A stretch of DNA of 64,000 nt, taken from NCBI GenBank assembly GCA_000727475.1, contig KL647295.1:1953950-2017949 (forward strand). The letters run 5' to 3'. Both the position numbers and the translations under genes were made by a program. Of the stretch, positions 1-11,400 are shown one piece after another. The notes beneath the pieces are model-generated. The model did not search any database, had not been told where the DNA came from, and saw only the letters and a list, made by a program, of their open reading frames with translations. Each line of letters starts with the position of its first letter. The first letter of the stretch is position 1. The stretch is from Sarcocystis neurona (Eukaryota > Apicomplexa > Conoidasida > Eucoccidiorida > Sarcocystidae).

Positions 1-3000
1 GGGCGTGGGGGGGGGGGGGGGCCGTTCGGGATCCGTCAGCAGCAGTGGGCAGCCAGCACTTACAGCAGCACCACCAGCTGCATCCGCAGCAACAGCAGCA
101 GCACCAGCCGCAGCCGCACCAGCAGCAGCAGCACCAGCCGCAGCAGCACCAGCCACAGCAGCATGAGCAGCAGCAGCAGCCTCATGCGCCGGAGCAACCT
201 TCAGTGGCAGCAGGGAGCGCAGCAGCAAGTGGTCCTCCTCCAGCAGCGCTCGTCGGTCCTCCCATACGTGTCAGAAAGCCACCTACCTCATCAGATCTGC
301 AGCAGCAGCAAATGCTCGAGGTGAGAGTTGCTGCCCTTGGCTGTATCCTGCTGGATCTTCTCGTGGCCGTTGCTGCTGATGCTGCTGCTTCTGCTTCTGA
401 TGTTCCTTCGTTTCCACCGGTGCTGCGCGTCCCTTCCTATTGCGCTGCTCCGTCTTCCCTATGGCTACTACTACTGTGCTGCTTCAGCTGCTGCGTCTGG
501 GCCTTCTGCTGACGTGACTCCGCTGCTGCAGCTGCTGCACCGAGGGACGCGCCTATCAGGTCTCGCTGCTGCTTCTCCTGTTGGTGGCTGCTGCGCTCCC
601 TACTACGAGCATACGTGTGCTGCACGAATACCTGCCTTCCTGCAGCAGCTGTTACCCTGTCGACTGCTGCACCGCAGCAGCAGCTTCTGTTGCCTTAACG
701 GCGACGCAGCCGTTGCGGCTGCTTCCGCTTCGTACTCACTTCCCTCCTCCCTCACGCTGATTTACTCCGTCCCGTCCCTGTGCCGCGACTCTTCGTATGG
801 CGCTGCTCTGTCCTCCTGTGTAGTTGACCCCCGCTTATCTGCCCAGCTGCACGTTCTCTTCCGTTTTTGCTGTTTCGCTGGTGTTCCATGGCGGCTGCCG
901 CAGGACCTTCGCTGCTGATGTTGTGGAGTCCTGGGCCGGGGGTCAGCTGCTGCTTTAATACTTAGCTACTGCTGCTGCCACCGTCCTCTGCCGCCAGGGG
1001 GAGGTGGCTGCTGCTGCAGCCGCACTCCTGGCATATTGGTGTGGCTGACGTGTGCTGGCGGTGTGTTCTGCTGCTGCTGCTGCCCCACGGCTCTGCTGCT
1101 GCCGGTATGCTTCTGTCTCGCTGTCGCTGCTGCGCCACCAGCGGGCGCTTCACGGCGCTGCTGCTGCTGCTGCTGGTGTGCGGGGCCGACGTCTGCCCCG
1201 GTCGTTGCTGCTGCAAAGGTACGTGCTGCAGCACCAACGCCGTCAGGATCGTGGTACCGGAGCTGCTACTGCATTCTCACCCGCAGTCGTCAGTCCGCCC
1301 TACCTGCTACTCTGTCCCGCTGCAGACCGACCTCCGTCGGTGCTTCAAACCTTGCTGCTACTTCCCTGCTGCTTCGTGTTGCAAAACTGCTGCTCCAGCG
1401 TGTGCTTCTGGCACCGGTGCGTAAAAGTTGGTGCTGGAAAGCTGCGCTTCTTTTCCTGCTGCAGCTGCTCCACTACTGCGATGCATATGTCTGGTGGTGA
1501 TCCTGCTGTCCCGCTGCACGCCTGCTTGTGTGGGGTGTGCTGCTGCAGCAGCAGATGCTGCAGCGCCTGCAGCAGTCAGAAGCAGCCTCCCAGCTGCAGG
1601 AGGTGCTCCTCAACCTCGCGCTTCTCGACGAGTCTCTCACGACACTTTTCAGCGAAGGAAGTGCACCGGGCCATGAAGCGCAGCACGAGCAGCTCGTGCA
1701 TGTAAGCAAAGACCCTCGATGCTGGTGCTGTCATGTGTGGCTGATGCTCTCGCGCTGCTACTGCTTTTACTACTACTACTACTTCTCGCTCCCCACTACT
1801 GCTGTTTCTTAAGCAGTTGCTGCCGCGACGGCGGCCGCTGCTGCTGCTGGTGCTCCTCTGGTGACACTCCTTGCTGCTGCTTCGGCTGCTGCTCTGGCTG
1901 CCGCGTCTGCTGCTGTTGCTCCTGACCGCCTTGCGCGGCTGCTGCTGCCACTGCTGCGACTGCTGCTGACGCTCTGGGTGTGGCAGGTCTGACGTCGCGT
2001 GTGGTGCGGCTCTTCCCCGTCGCTCTTGTTGCTGGCCCTCGTGCGAGGCGCGGCGCTGTTCTGTACCTCCTTCTCTGGGTGCTGCTGTTGACGCGGGAAA
2101 TTGGCTCCGTCCACTTTCCGCTGCTGCTGTTTCTATCCTGCTGCTCGTGCTGCTGCTGCTGGTGGTGCCGAATACTTGCTGTCTCCTCCTCCCGCTGCTG
2201 TCATTATTGCCTGTGTCTATTGACCCCAAGACGGTCGACCGCGGTGGCAGAAGAACTGTCCGCGCTAAAAGATCAAAGTGGAGCAAGAAAGGAAACCTTT
2301 TTACCCTCTTAGACACCTATATACGTACTTGACCGTGCCACATAGCTACACACATGTACATATATAAATACGTGTAAGCACGTTGTACACAGTCTATATA
2401 TATATATGTATATATATACATGATTGGGGACCGCCTTCTGCGGTATACAAACATATATATATATATATATATGTATTCTCTCTATATATATTCTCTCTCT
2501 GTCTCTCTCTATATATGTGTATGGTTGCAAGCCGCCGTGTGTGCTGTACAAATATATATACGTGTAATATGCATGTATACATAGGCATGCCTGCTATAGA
2601 GCGACCGACTCGATCGGCGCAGTACTGCGGATGATCGCGTGATCTGGCAAGCAGGGATGCACGACGTGCCTCTGCCCGTACACGCGTGTGTATGTGTGTT
2701 TGTGAGCCGGTGGATTGCATGCAAACAGCTCTCTAGCCTTGTTTTATAGACGCGTCCCTCCCCAACGTGGACTTTTACATGCGTGGCTTTCCGGCCAATA
2801 TATGTAGATATATGTGTGTATGTGTAGATTGATGTACACGCTAGTGTGTGTTACTGTTTCGCTTTTTGATCATCTGCTCGGTGTATGTATTGGCTTGGAC
2901 GGTGGTGTGTCCTGCTGCTGCGGCAGCCTCCCCCCCAGGGTTCTGCAGCGTGTCGTCGGCACTCTTCGGCGTTCCCTACAAGTTGGTGCCATTTGATTGT

Positions 3001-4266
3001 GCCTGCTGTGACGCAGCTGCTGCTTTCTCTGTGTGGTGTCGTGCCGCAGGTGTTTTGGTTTCCTTTGCTGCTGCTGCTGCTGTTGCCCCCAAGTTTTTTG
3101 CCGCTGGACCGCTCTGTCTTTTGCTGTTGCTGCTGCTGCTTCGCGGTTTCTGCTATTGTTGTTGCGCGCAGTTCCGCGGACGGGTTGCGCGTCGAATCAG
3201 TCGTTACGCCGTCCTGGTGCGGAAGTGTACGGGGCTTGTGGACCGTCTGTTGGAGCTGCAGCAGCAGACCCAGCAACAGCAGCAGTTGCAGCAGCTGCAG
3301 CAGCACCACTTGCAGGAGCAGCACGTTGCGGTGGTGGGGGGGGGTGTGGGGGGTGGGGAAGCAGGAGGGTCGGCGACTCTGTGCTGCAGAGCGACGACGC
3401 AGAACAGTTCAGCAGGTGACTGCTGCTGCAGCAGCAACCAGATCTTCCGGAGTGCGGCGGGATGCGGTCGCCTGCATGCTACCGCGCCCGCTGCACCGGC
3501 AACGACAGGAGCAGCAGTAGCCGCAGCGGCGGCAGCAGCAAGTTCTGCCTCACTTTCAGCTGTGGCACACGCTGAGAAGGCCTCTCGTGCTCTCCAGGAG
3601 CAGCAGCGGGAGCCGCTGCTGCAGGTGCTGCGCCACCACCAGCAATGCTTGCAAACGTAAGTGGTGCCTCATCCGCGCCGCGTCTCACGACACGTCTTGG
3701 GCAACTCCTCTCGAACCTGCGCCTACCGAGGTGCTGCTGCGCGCTTTCCACGCTGTTGCTGCGCCTCCCCTGCTGTCCACGTATACACGCTTAACCGTTT
3801 CCCTAGAAGGAAAGTCAACAGAAATGGCCCGAGAAAGGTGCTGCTGATATTGCTACCCGTGTCTGCGTGTGGGGACTTGGTGGCACATCTGCGTTTGACT
3901 GTTGCTGTGCGCTGCTGCTGCTGCTGCGCCGCGTTGTGGAAAGACGCCCCAGAGCTGCAGGACCATGCGCTGTCACACAGGCTCCTCTGCTGCCCCGCTG
4001 TCTTGTGCCTCTTCATGTGTCCCGGGATGTATCTGCGTGACCCGCGGCTGCTTCTTACCTGCTGTTCCCTGCTGGTGCGACGCGGCTGTTCTTGCTCCTC
4101 TGCTGAACCTCGTCCGCTGCTGCTTCGCAGATACAAAGCGCAGCTGTCGGCCTGGTGGCGGCGGACCGAGCGTCACTTCCATACCATGCGGATGGCCAGC
4201 TACGTCAACGCGCTGCAGGGCGCTGCTGCAGAGAGCAGCAGCAGCAGCAGCCAGAAAACTCAGTAA
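1..4266 (+). CDS. Gln-rich helical protein, 5'-partial, four exons
   Basis: Proposed exons are 1-320 (open at the window edge, no ATG seen), 1549-1701, 3172-3656 and 4131-4266. Donors are GTGAGA at 321, GTAAGC at 1702 and GTAAGT at 3657; acceptors end CTGCAG, GCGCAG and TTCGCAG. Phases agree at every junction: two phase-0 introns, then a split ACA codon. The product starts with a Gln/His/Pro tract, then alternates helical blocks (QLQEVLLNLALLDESL; RVARRISRYAVLVRKC; AQLSAWWRRTERHFHTMRM) with Gln, Gly and Ala tracts. The end is ambiguous: CAG TAA gives a stop at 4264-4266, but GTAAGT at 4263 is also a good donor, so more exons may follow. The layout (low-complexity N-terminus, helical C-terminal half with basic RV..R motifs) is loosely like the Nup54/Nup57 nucleoporins; that is a guess. 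Coding status is fairly sure, function unknown. Confidence 0.55.
7..22. other. G homopolymer at window edge
   Basis: An uninterrupted G run begins the window directly upstream of an open coding exon. It resembles a low-quality contig end or gap border rather than a functional element. The first exon therefore cannot be trusted upstream of about position 23. Confidence 0.5.
2335..2600. repeat. AT-rich minisatellite in intron 2
   Basis: Runs of TATATATA/CATATATA and CTCTCT are interspersed with two copies of a GC-richer core (about 2427-2453 GGGGACCGCCTTCTGCGG and about 2524-2550, with GCAAGCCGCCGTGTG). It lies in the intron between exons ending at 1701 and starting at 3172. The same kind of repeat recurs in almost every long intron and spacer of the window. 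Confidence 0.7.
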
Positions 4267-4571
4267 GTTCTGCTCAGCTTCAGCACACGTAGCACCCAGA
4301 CCAGGGCGGTAGCGAAGTCCTGGAAGCTAAGGAGGAGAAAAGAAGAAGGAGAGGCAGTAGAAGTGCAACTTGAAAATCCGTAGACGGAGCACGGCGCAGC
4401 AGGAGGTATAGGGTAGCACGGCAATTGTATCTGAGCAGAGAGGCAGCTGCAGCAGCGTCAGTAGGGAGGAGTAGCAGTGTCATTCCTACAGCAGCGTCAG
4501 GCAACACAGAACAGAGCCTTCTCATCGGAAGCGACCGCTCTGGGCAAGCAGCTCCATGCGAGCAAGAGTAG

Positions 4572-4868
4572 CAGCAGGCGCGCAGCCAAGCCTCAGACGA
4601 CATCAACAGCAACAGCAGTGACTGTAGCAATCTTGGTGACCGCAAGGAGTACAGCAGCAGGCAGAAGAGAGGAAACAGCAGGCAGAGCAGAGGCAGCAGC
4701 AGACAGAAGAGGTGGCAGCGGACAGAAGAGGTGGCATCCGACAGAAGAGAGCGGCAGCAGGCAGAGGAAAGGCGGCAGCAGGCAGAGGAAAGGCAGCATC
4801 AGGCAGAGGAAAGGCAGCAGCGGGCGAAGGGACGGCAGCAAACCGGCTTTGTTTATTTGGGTTTCTGA
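4572..4868 (+). CDS. coiled-coil exon with heptad repeats, product unknown
   Basis: This frame is open from a TAG at 4569 to TGA at 4866-4868. It encodes a Ser/Arg-rich lead followed by perfect heptads of the type RQQAEER, specified by four 21-bp units (4752-4835), then ends TGFVYLGF. The region is open in all three plus frames because of the repeats, so the frame is chosen on the coiled-coil pattern, which is the only one giving a regular heptad. A strong donor (GTATGT at about 4870) just after the stop would suit the frame ending SKPALFIWVSE instead. It could be a further exon of the upstream gene, but the phases do not match simply. Function is not recognisable. Confidence 0.35.
   Translation, partial: QQARSQASDDINSNSSDCSNLGDRKEYSSRQKRGNSRQSRGSSRQKRWQRTEEVASDRRERQQAEERRQQAEERQHQAEERQQRAKGRQQTGFVYLGF
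4752..4835 (+). repeat. 21-bp tandem repeat encoding heptads
   Basis: Four tandem 21-bp units start at 4752, 4773, 4794 and 4815. Units 1 and 2 are identical; unit 3 has CAGCAT in place of CGGCAG, and unit 4 is diverged. A 21-bp unit equals one coiled-coil heptad, so copy-number change lengthens the helix without breaking register. Confidence 0.85.
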
Positions 4869-5321
4869 GGTATGTTGGCGGCAGGACGCTACCCGACTGC
4901 CAGCAGCAGCGTGTTGTTGTGGTTCTAGGGAGAGAACAGCAGGAGAGCCGCAGAGACACGGCAGAAACAGAGGAGGCGGCAACAGAAATTGCAACAGAAG
5001 TAACAGCTGGTAGTGTCGACCCCCGCAGCAACCAACGAGAAAGAGTAACAGCAGGCGTTTTCAGCAGCAGCCGCAGTCTCACGGATCAGCGGAGAGTAGC
5101 AGTAGGAGAGAACTGGAGCGGGGAACCCGCGGCAACAACAAGACAACGACAGCCGTATAAACACTGCAGCGGCACAGAGAGAGCCGCGCCAGCAACTCAC
5201 AGCAGCAAGGTGAAGAAGAACAGGAGCAGTGGTGGCTTGAATTGATGACGGCGTAGCAACATCCGTGGCAGCAGCAGCAACCGTAGAGCAGCAGCCGCAG
5301 CAGCAGCAGCAGCCGCAGTAG

Positions 5322-5408
5322 CAGCAGCAGCAGCAGCAGCAGTCGTCCGAGCATACCTATGTGCAGCGAGTGGCCGAGGCGGTCAAGGACTCCAGTCTGT
5401 CGCAGTGA
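5322..5408 (+). CDS. candidate short terminal exon (Gln tract plus SSEHTYVQRVAEAVKDS)
   Basis: After an in-frame TAG inside a CAG run (5319-5321), which can serve as a splice acceptor AG, a frame runs through a Gln tract into SSEHTYVQRVAEAVKDS and stops with TGA at 5406-5408. The non-repeat part reads as an amphipathic helix with good codon choice. The DNA stretch GAGTGGCCGAGGCGGTCAAGG superficially resembles a tRNA-Leu/Ser D-arm, but no matching acceptor stem or T-arm follows. It may be the last exon of the gene containing the 4572-4868 coiled coil. Confidence 0.3.
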   Translation, partial: QQQQQQQSSEHTYVQRVAEAVKDSSLSQ

Positions 5409-5796
5409 TTTAGCTTCCTGCCTGCCGCTTGGCCAGAGTGCGATGTGAGGACTTCCACATCGATCTACAGGCGCCCACATCAGAAGTGCTTCTTACGTAG
5501 CTCTCAGCGAAACTAGGGGCTGTGGTCGCGCACGCGTTCGTCGGTTCACTGACTGTAGCTAAGAATATTAAGCGGCAAACTGCGGTTATCAAAAAAGTCG
5601 CTTTCGGTCAGAAAGAGGCAACTGGAGCTGCAGGTCACATGACAGGGGAGGTGCAGGGCCGCAGCAAAACAAAGGGAGAGGAACCACCAGGGATGGCAGT
5701 CCTGTGGTTGCTGTCTTCGCGCATGTTTGTAGTTATATATATATTTCTGTGCTTGAACGACGTTTAGTATTTCCCTGCGTTTGTATGTGAACGCAG

Positions 5797-6527
5797 GAGC
5801 AGTGGCAGTAGCGGTGAGACGCAGGTAGGAGGAGGGTCTGCTGCCGGTCCTGGTGCGGCGCCTACCGCTGCTGCTGCAGCAGCCCTTGCTCAGACGGTTG
5901 CGCAGCAACAATCGCGGCCGCTGTCGCACGACGCCTATAGCAGCAGCAGCAACGCAGAAGCTGCAGGTGCTGGGGAGGCTGCTGCAGCAGTCCCGGCGAT
6001 GGAAAACGGCACGCGGAGCGTGGGAGGCGCTGCCGCTGCTGCCCACCCCGGGACAGCTCCCTGCGCCCACGCGCAGCCACAGCCGGGATCGAGTCTCCAG
6101 GAGGCCGCAGCAGGGACTGCAGGAGTGAGTACCGCGACGTTGTCGGCGACGGCTGCTGGGGCATCGGTGCCACGAGGCTGCAGCGGCAGCACTCTGCAGG
6201 TGCAGCAGCAGCAGCTGCAGGCGAACGCGGAGGAGAAACGAAGTGCAGCAGGCCTCAGGTGGGAGGGCAGTGGCGGCAGTGAAAGTGGGGCGCTCCTGCT
6301 CGGTCGCGAAGGGCTGGCGACTGCTACCGCCGGAGGAACTGCTGCTGCTTCGTCGCTCGGGCTCGGGGCGGCAGGTCCCGCCGCTGCTGGCGGCTACAAC
6401 AAACAAAGCAAGCAGCTTCAAGAGACACGGGACGTTATGAGTGAAGAGCTGCAGCGCATGCGGGAAACACAGCGCCATCTGCAGAAGTCCTCGGCAGTGC
6501 TGGAACAAACTGAAGCTACCTATAGAG
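5797..6527 (+). CDS. Sec20-like SNARE protein, internal exon
   Basis: One long open exon lies between an acceptor (GTGAACGCAG, ends 5796) and a donor (GTGAGC at 6528). The first ~200 codons are Ala/Gly/Gln/Ser low complexity. The last ~40 carry a SNARE-like helix: LQETRDVMSEELQRM, RETQRHLQKSSAVL, EQTEATYR. This matches the pattern of the Sec20/BNIP1 family (T-R-x-M-x-x-E-L-x-R, then L-x-x-S-x-x-L, then Y), a Q-SNARE of the Golgi-to-ER retrograde tethering complex. An in-frame ATG at 5999 could be a start, but the frame is open and coding-like from 5797, so an upstream exon is likely. The expected C-terminal membrane anchor was not located downstream. Gene assignment is moderate; the exon itself is confident. 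Confidence 0.5.
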
Positions 6528-7183
6528 GTGAGCCGCTCCGTACTAAGGAAAGGCCGGCGGAAGTCGCCGATTCTTGCCAGCCTCATACCTCCCCGTCCAT
6601 GTCTTCCTCCTCTAACCGGCTGCAGTGTGGTTGTGCTGCCTGCCGTCTCTGTCATTATCTAGAAGCGTCCAGGTAGTCGGACTTGCTAGTGGCTCACCCC
6701 CAAGAAGGCCTGGTAGCAAGGTAGATCCGCAGAAGCCTATACCTTGGCGTTGCGTCGCACTCATGCATGCTCCGCCACTGCGCGCGCGCGGTCATATGTA
6801 TTCGGCTACACAGCTGCATGTGCCTCGGCACCCGGAGGGGACGTATGAATTCCGACACATTCGCGCAGCAGCGCCACCGCCTCGCGCGATCATCGGGTCG
6901 TCCGCGCCGCGCCTCTACCGTCTCCACACGGCGTTGGCCGCTTCGGTCACGGGGCTGCCGGCACACGTTCTCCTTTGTTACGGACGACGGACGCGTGGCC
7001 AAAATCCGCCTTTTTCCTGGGGAGTCGTGACCGCCCTCTTCCACATATATCTGCAAAATATCACTAGATGAGCTGGCACACCACGTCGGCGACGATTCGC
7101 TTAGTAGGTTGCAGTGGAGTATATATACATATATACACACGTGCCAAGCTCGGCGGTTGCGCGGGCACACATGGATCTGGTGA

Positions 7184-7591
7184 ATGATGGCACATACATT
7201 TCTACGTGGAGTAGAGCTCAATAGGCGCGTCAAACACGTGCTGCAGGTCTTGGCAGCGGACGACGTTGCGACCGTCTTGCCGCAGTATTTTCAGACAGTA
7301 GACCGCGTGTGCTGCACGCTCCTCCCGCAGCTGCAGCAGGAGAGACGCGTGCCCCCCCCCAGCGGAGCCTTGTTTTCCTTGGGCCGTCCATCCTCACCCG
7401 TGCCTGAGCGTGAAGGCAGTGAATTCACGCACGTTTTTGTGTCGTCGAAAGAAGAAGTGCGCCGTTGCTCGGCTTCTGTCGAACGCAAAAATGGCGAAGC
7501 ACGTTGCTGTTGCTCGTGCCCAAGGCGGAATGAAAAGCCTCGCGCCGCGCCTCACCGTTTATACACTTCTCTGCTCTTTCCGTCCATGTAG
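7184..7591 (+). CDS. small open frame, 135 codons, unassigned
   Basis: The frame begins with tandem ATGATG and runs to TAG at 7589-7591. It encodes a helical N-terminal half (RVKHVLQVLAADDVATVL, then PQYFQTVDRVCCTLLPQL) and a polar C-terminal half. Composition is more protein-like than the neighbouring spacer. It follows an AT-rich repeat and precedes the 7.6-8.1 kb minisatellite. It could be an exon of the Sec20-like gene, a separate small gene, or chance. Confidence 0.25.
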   Translation: MMAHTFLRGVELNRRVKHVLQVLAADDVATVLPQYFQTVDRVCCTLLPQLQQERRVPPPSGALFSLGRPSSPVPEREGSEFTHVFVSSKEEVRRCSASVERKNGEARCCCSCPRRNEKPRAAPHRLYTSLLFPSM

Positions 7592-7639
7592 CATGCATTC
7601 CTGGTCACTATATCTCTCTCTCCACGTGAACACACACAT

Positions 7640-8110
7640 AGGTGTATAAAATCACATGTATAGACTTGCGTATACGTCTCTGTGTATGCGTGGGTTTGTT
7701 TGTGTGTCCGCATCACGTGGTGCAGCCACGTGTGCTACTTGCGATAGTTTACCTGTTTCGCAGTGAATCCTCATGCCTGCAGGTACGTCACTCTTCTAGG
7801 CTGACATGCAGATATATACCCCGTCGGGAGATGTATATCACTTTACATATATGCGCATATATACTGGACCATCCGCCAGCAGACGCAGGCCCGAACGTAT
7901 TCTTCCCGTCCCTTATATATATATGTGTATACACGTGTATGTATATAAGAAAATATGTGCTGGGTCGTCCTTCAGCAGATGGATGCCGGTACACATCTGT
8001 CTCTCTTTCTCTCTCCTTATACATCTATACATGTATACGTACGTATATGTCTATATAGGTATATACGTTTATGTGCTGGACTGCCTGCAAGCAAGTGCGA
8101 GTCGCTATGT
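7640..8110. repeat. AT-rich minisatellite with GC-richer cores
   Basis: TATATA/ACATATAT tracts alternate with a ~30-bp core of the form GTGCTGGxCxxCCTxCAGCAG, seen near 7863, 7960 and 8073 (spacing about 97-113 bp). A related core with CCGCCTTCTGCGG occurs in the 2.4 kb repeat, so this appears to be a dispersed family with a shared core. Confidence 0.6.
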
Positions 8111-8456
8111 GGAAGTTCTCTTGTAATGGAAGGGGCGGCGAGGTCGTATAGACTTGAGCAGAGCAGAAGCACAAGAGACAGCAGCTCGGCAGGAGCGGCA
8201 CAGCTGCCGTGATAGCCGCAGATTTCGCGTGGACGAAGGAGGTGGCAGCACGCGCAGGCGAGATTGACTGCGTTCTAGAAAGTGTCTATCAGCAGCGAAG
8301 CACCACAAGGAAGGAAGGCAGACGCGATTGCAGGCGCTACAGGAGCAGCAGGGGCAGCAGCGGCAGTAAGCGGGAGCTGCAAAAGCGGCAGGGAGCTGTG
8401 GATAGCCCTTTGATCTGCTGCTGCAGAAACAGAGACACGCAACAGCAACAGCAGCG

Positions 8457-11400
8457 ATGCCAGAGAACAGTAGCAAATCACGTACGACAGGAGCGCAACA
8501 GCACCGGCAGTCCGAGGGCTTTGACAGCATCGACGTCAGCGCGCTGAAGAAGTATTTCTGGTCTGTACTGAGAGGCCACGACTGCTGCCAAGCGCATCTG
8601 TACGCCAAGTATTCGCTTCGCGCCGTCTCGCGTAGTAGTGCTGCTGCGCGTGGTGCTGCGGCTGCCTCCTGCTGCAGCACTCGCTGCAGTGCGGTCCCTT
8701 TTTCTGTTCCTGCTGCGACGCGCTGCTACTGACGCTACTCTCTGCAGCTGACGGCAAAGATGCAGCCAACTGAGCGCTCGGAACGGTGAATTGCTGGCAG
8801 CCCTCTCAGTGCGCTGCGGCAATACCAAGATGAAACGCTCTAGAGTTGAGCAGTCTTTTTTCCTCCTGGTGGCAGCTGCTCTTGTTGCTACAGAGAGAGG
8901 CACCTCTGCACTTTAAGTTGCATTCTCCGCTGCCGATGACTGTCAAACGAGAACCTTATACGACCTATTTCCACTCGCAGGCGTCGCGTGGCTCTGCTCA
9001 AGCAGAGGATGTGCCTTCTTCCGCTCAGCGGAGTGTGCTGCAGGCCGCGATAGCACTCGACTGCGCCGGCTGTGGCCTGCGGTCACTACAGTGGACTGCG
9101 GTGTCGTCTGCGGGATTTCGCGTCGGCCGCTTTTCGGAGCCTGCAGTGGGAGGGCATATGTAGAAGTTTTCGAGCAGTGTGCCCCATCTGATTCGTACAG
9201 GATTTCCACGAAAGATGAACGGTGGCCTTGTTCGAGTTGCTGTGGTGTTGTTGCTGCTTCTCCTGCCACTGCGGCGTCTTCGCACAGCTGCTGCTGGTTT
9301 CTCAGGACCTGTAGTGCTACTGGTATAGAAGCCACTGCTGAGTACGGTCTGCCTTTTTCCTGCACACGCTGCTGCTTCGTTCCATTAGTTACCACAGACT
9401 GACAGCCTGTACAGGTGTTAGTCGAGTTTACCTGCAGCGCTTTTGCTGCTGCATTCATTGCCCTTGCCACTACACATTTTCTGTCGCTCTCCCGCTGGCT
9501 GCTTTCCGTGCTGCCTCCTCCTGCTTCCTCGTGCCGCTGTCGCTGCGTGCACCTGCTCTTGCTGTGTGTCCTGCTGCCACCTGCAACCAGCTGCTGAAAC
9601 AGGAGCGACAATATGTGCGGCTGCAGCAGCGCAGATCTCTCTCTGTATTGCGTGTGTTGCGCTGCTGTTTGGCTTGGTGTGTGGCGCATGCAATGGGATG
9701 GCGCTGCAGCATTTGCTCAGCGACTGGCGGCGGCCAAAGGCATTCTTTCGACGCTGAAGAAGAGGTAGCTTTATTTCTATGAGAAGCGCCTTTGTTCTTC
9801 CACGTCGCCCTACGCGAATCCTGCATTCCTCTTTGTGACACGCTTCCAAGTTCCGAGCTGCTGCGGTGCCTCTGCGAACGGGCGCACCCATATCGATCTT
9901 CTGACCACTGAGGGAGATCTTCCTCTCTTGCCAGGCGTGCTCGTGCTGCAACAGCCCCTGTCTCCGTGATGTAACTGCAGCTGCCACAGCTGCTATGTTG
10001 GCTCGACTGCTGCTATGCGGCGCTGCACGGGGTCGTGCTGCTTTGCATGCAGTGCTGCTGTGCTGACCACGCGACTGGCGCCGGAATTTTTTGTTGTGAG
10101 GCTGTCGCAGCTGCTCGTGTGATGGGATTGGTGCTGCTTTTTCTCCTTACAGCACACACGCGTGCACACAGCACCTGGCAGCTGGTAGAACGAGACAGTG
10201 CTTAAGCTGGGACACCCGCAGGTGGTTGTCGCTGACACTCTGCAGGGCCGACGCATCAGTTTCCATCTTGACTGGCAATCAGCTGCGTGCCCCCTACCTG
10301 CCACCCAGTGTTCTGCTGCAGGTGATAGCGAGGTGTGCTCTTCCTGTTTGTAGGTATCCAGTGTATTTCACCTATATGTGTATTTCTCGCCTGTATTTGA
10401 GACTGCTTCCCGGGCATAATTGAGCGCGAGGTTGCTGTTGCGGCGACGTCCAAAGCGACGCATGCACTGTGAAAGGGCACCATCCTGGGTCGCCCTAGTA
10501 GTGATCAGTCGCATGCAACGCGTCGGACGATGACACTTTTGACCAGTGCTGCTGACGCGCAGCTGCTGCAGATCTCGTTTTGGCCATCCCTGACGATAAG
10601 ACTCTCGTCGGCTCTGCCCTTGCTGACATCTGCTCGGCAGTGTCCGAATCCAGCAGCGCAGGTATCTCAGCAGGTTCGGCAGTTTTACGTCCGCTGCGCT
10701 GCTGCTGACACCCCAGTTGATGCTTCAGCGGCCTGCTTCAAATGTTGCTGAACTGGTACACACTTCGAAGTGCAGGACCCAGTTTGGTTCTCAAGGTGCT
10801 TTACGAATGCTTTGCTGTTACTGTTGCTGCCGCCCCCCAATGCTGGTGCTGTGCCGCTCAAGCCCTACTGCCCTCGGCCAGCGTTGGTCGTCAGCGGCTC
10901 TGCGCTGCCGGTGTTCCTGCAGCAGGAGTGCGCTATGGAAATTTAATGTAACCACTGCTCCAGAGCCTACAGGAGAAGAGAGCTTGCGGATGACGTTCTC
11001 TCTGCTCCTCGGCTTAGCAGTAGTTTTGCGGCGTGCCCCTACAGAAGCAGCAGCAGCTGAGGCAGAGGAACTCTGTAACGCCGTATTGCTTTTGTTTACT
11101 GGGCATATGATTCACGACTGTCGCCGATGCACTTCTCGCCAGACGAACTGCCGTATGAGGCGTGTACTCCCCTGTAGGTGTCTGTACCCTCGATGTTCAA
11201 GAGTGAATACTGCTCGCCAAGTGCGTTCACCGGACGCTGCCGCAGCAGACCACTCTTGTCACGTGCGAGTGCAGGCGTCCACCTTTGTAGAAGCCGAGCG
11301 TGGTTCTCCCTGTAGAAGACGTGGGTGCATTGATTCATTCGTCTTTGTATGTGTGCGTATGTCGATCAAATCTACGTACACGGGGCCCACCACCCATTGG

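Noticed and set aside
1576..2316. 246-codon minus-strand frame in the first gene's intron
   Set aside because: It is largely Ser/Arg/Gln translation of CTG-rich intron sequence, and it conflicts with a well-supported plus-strand exon at 1549-1701.
5361..5390. tRNA-Leu/Ser-like D-arm string GAGTGGCCGAGGCGGTCAAGG
   Set aside because: No complementary acceptor stem, anticodon stem or T-arm follows at tRNA spacing. The bases read well as coding (VQRVAEAVKDS).
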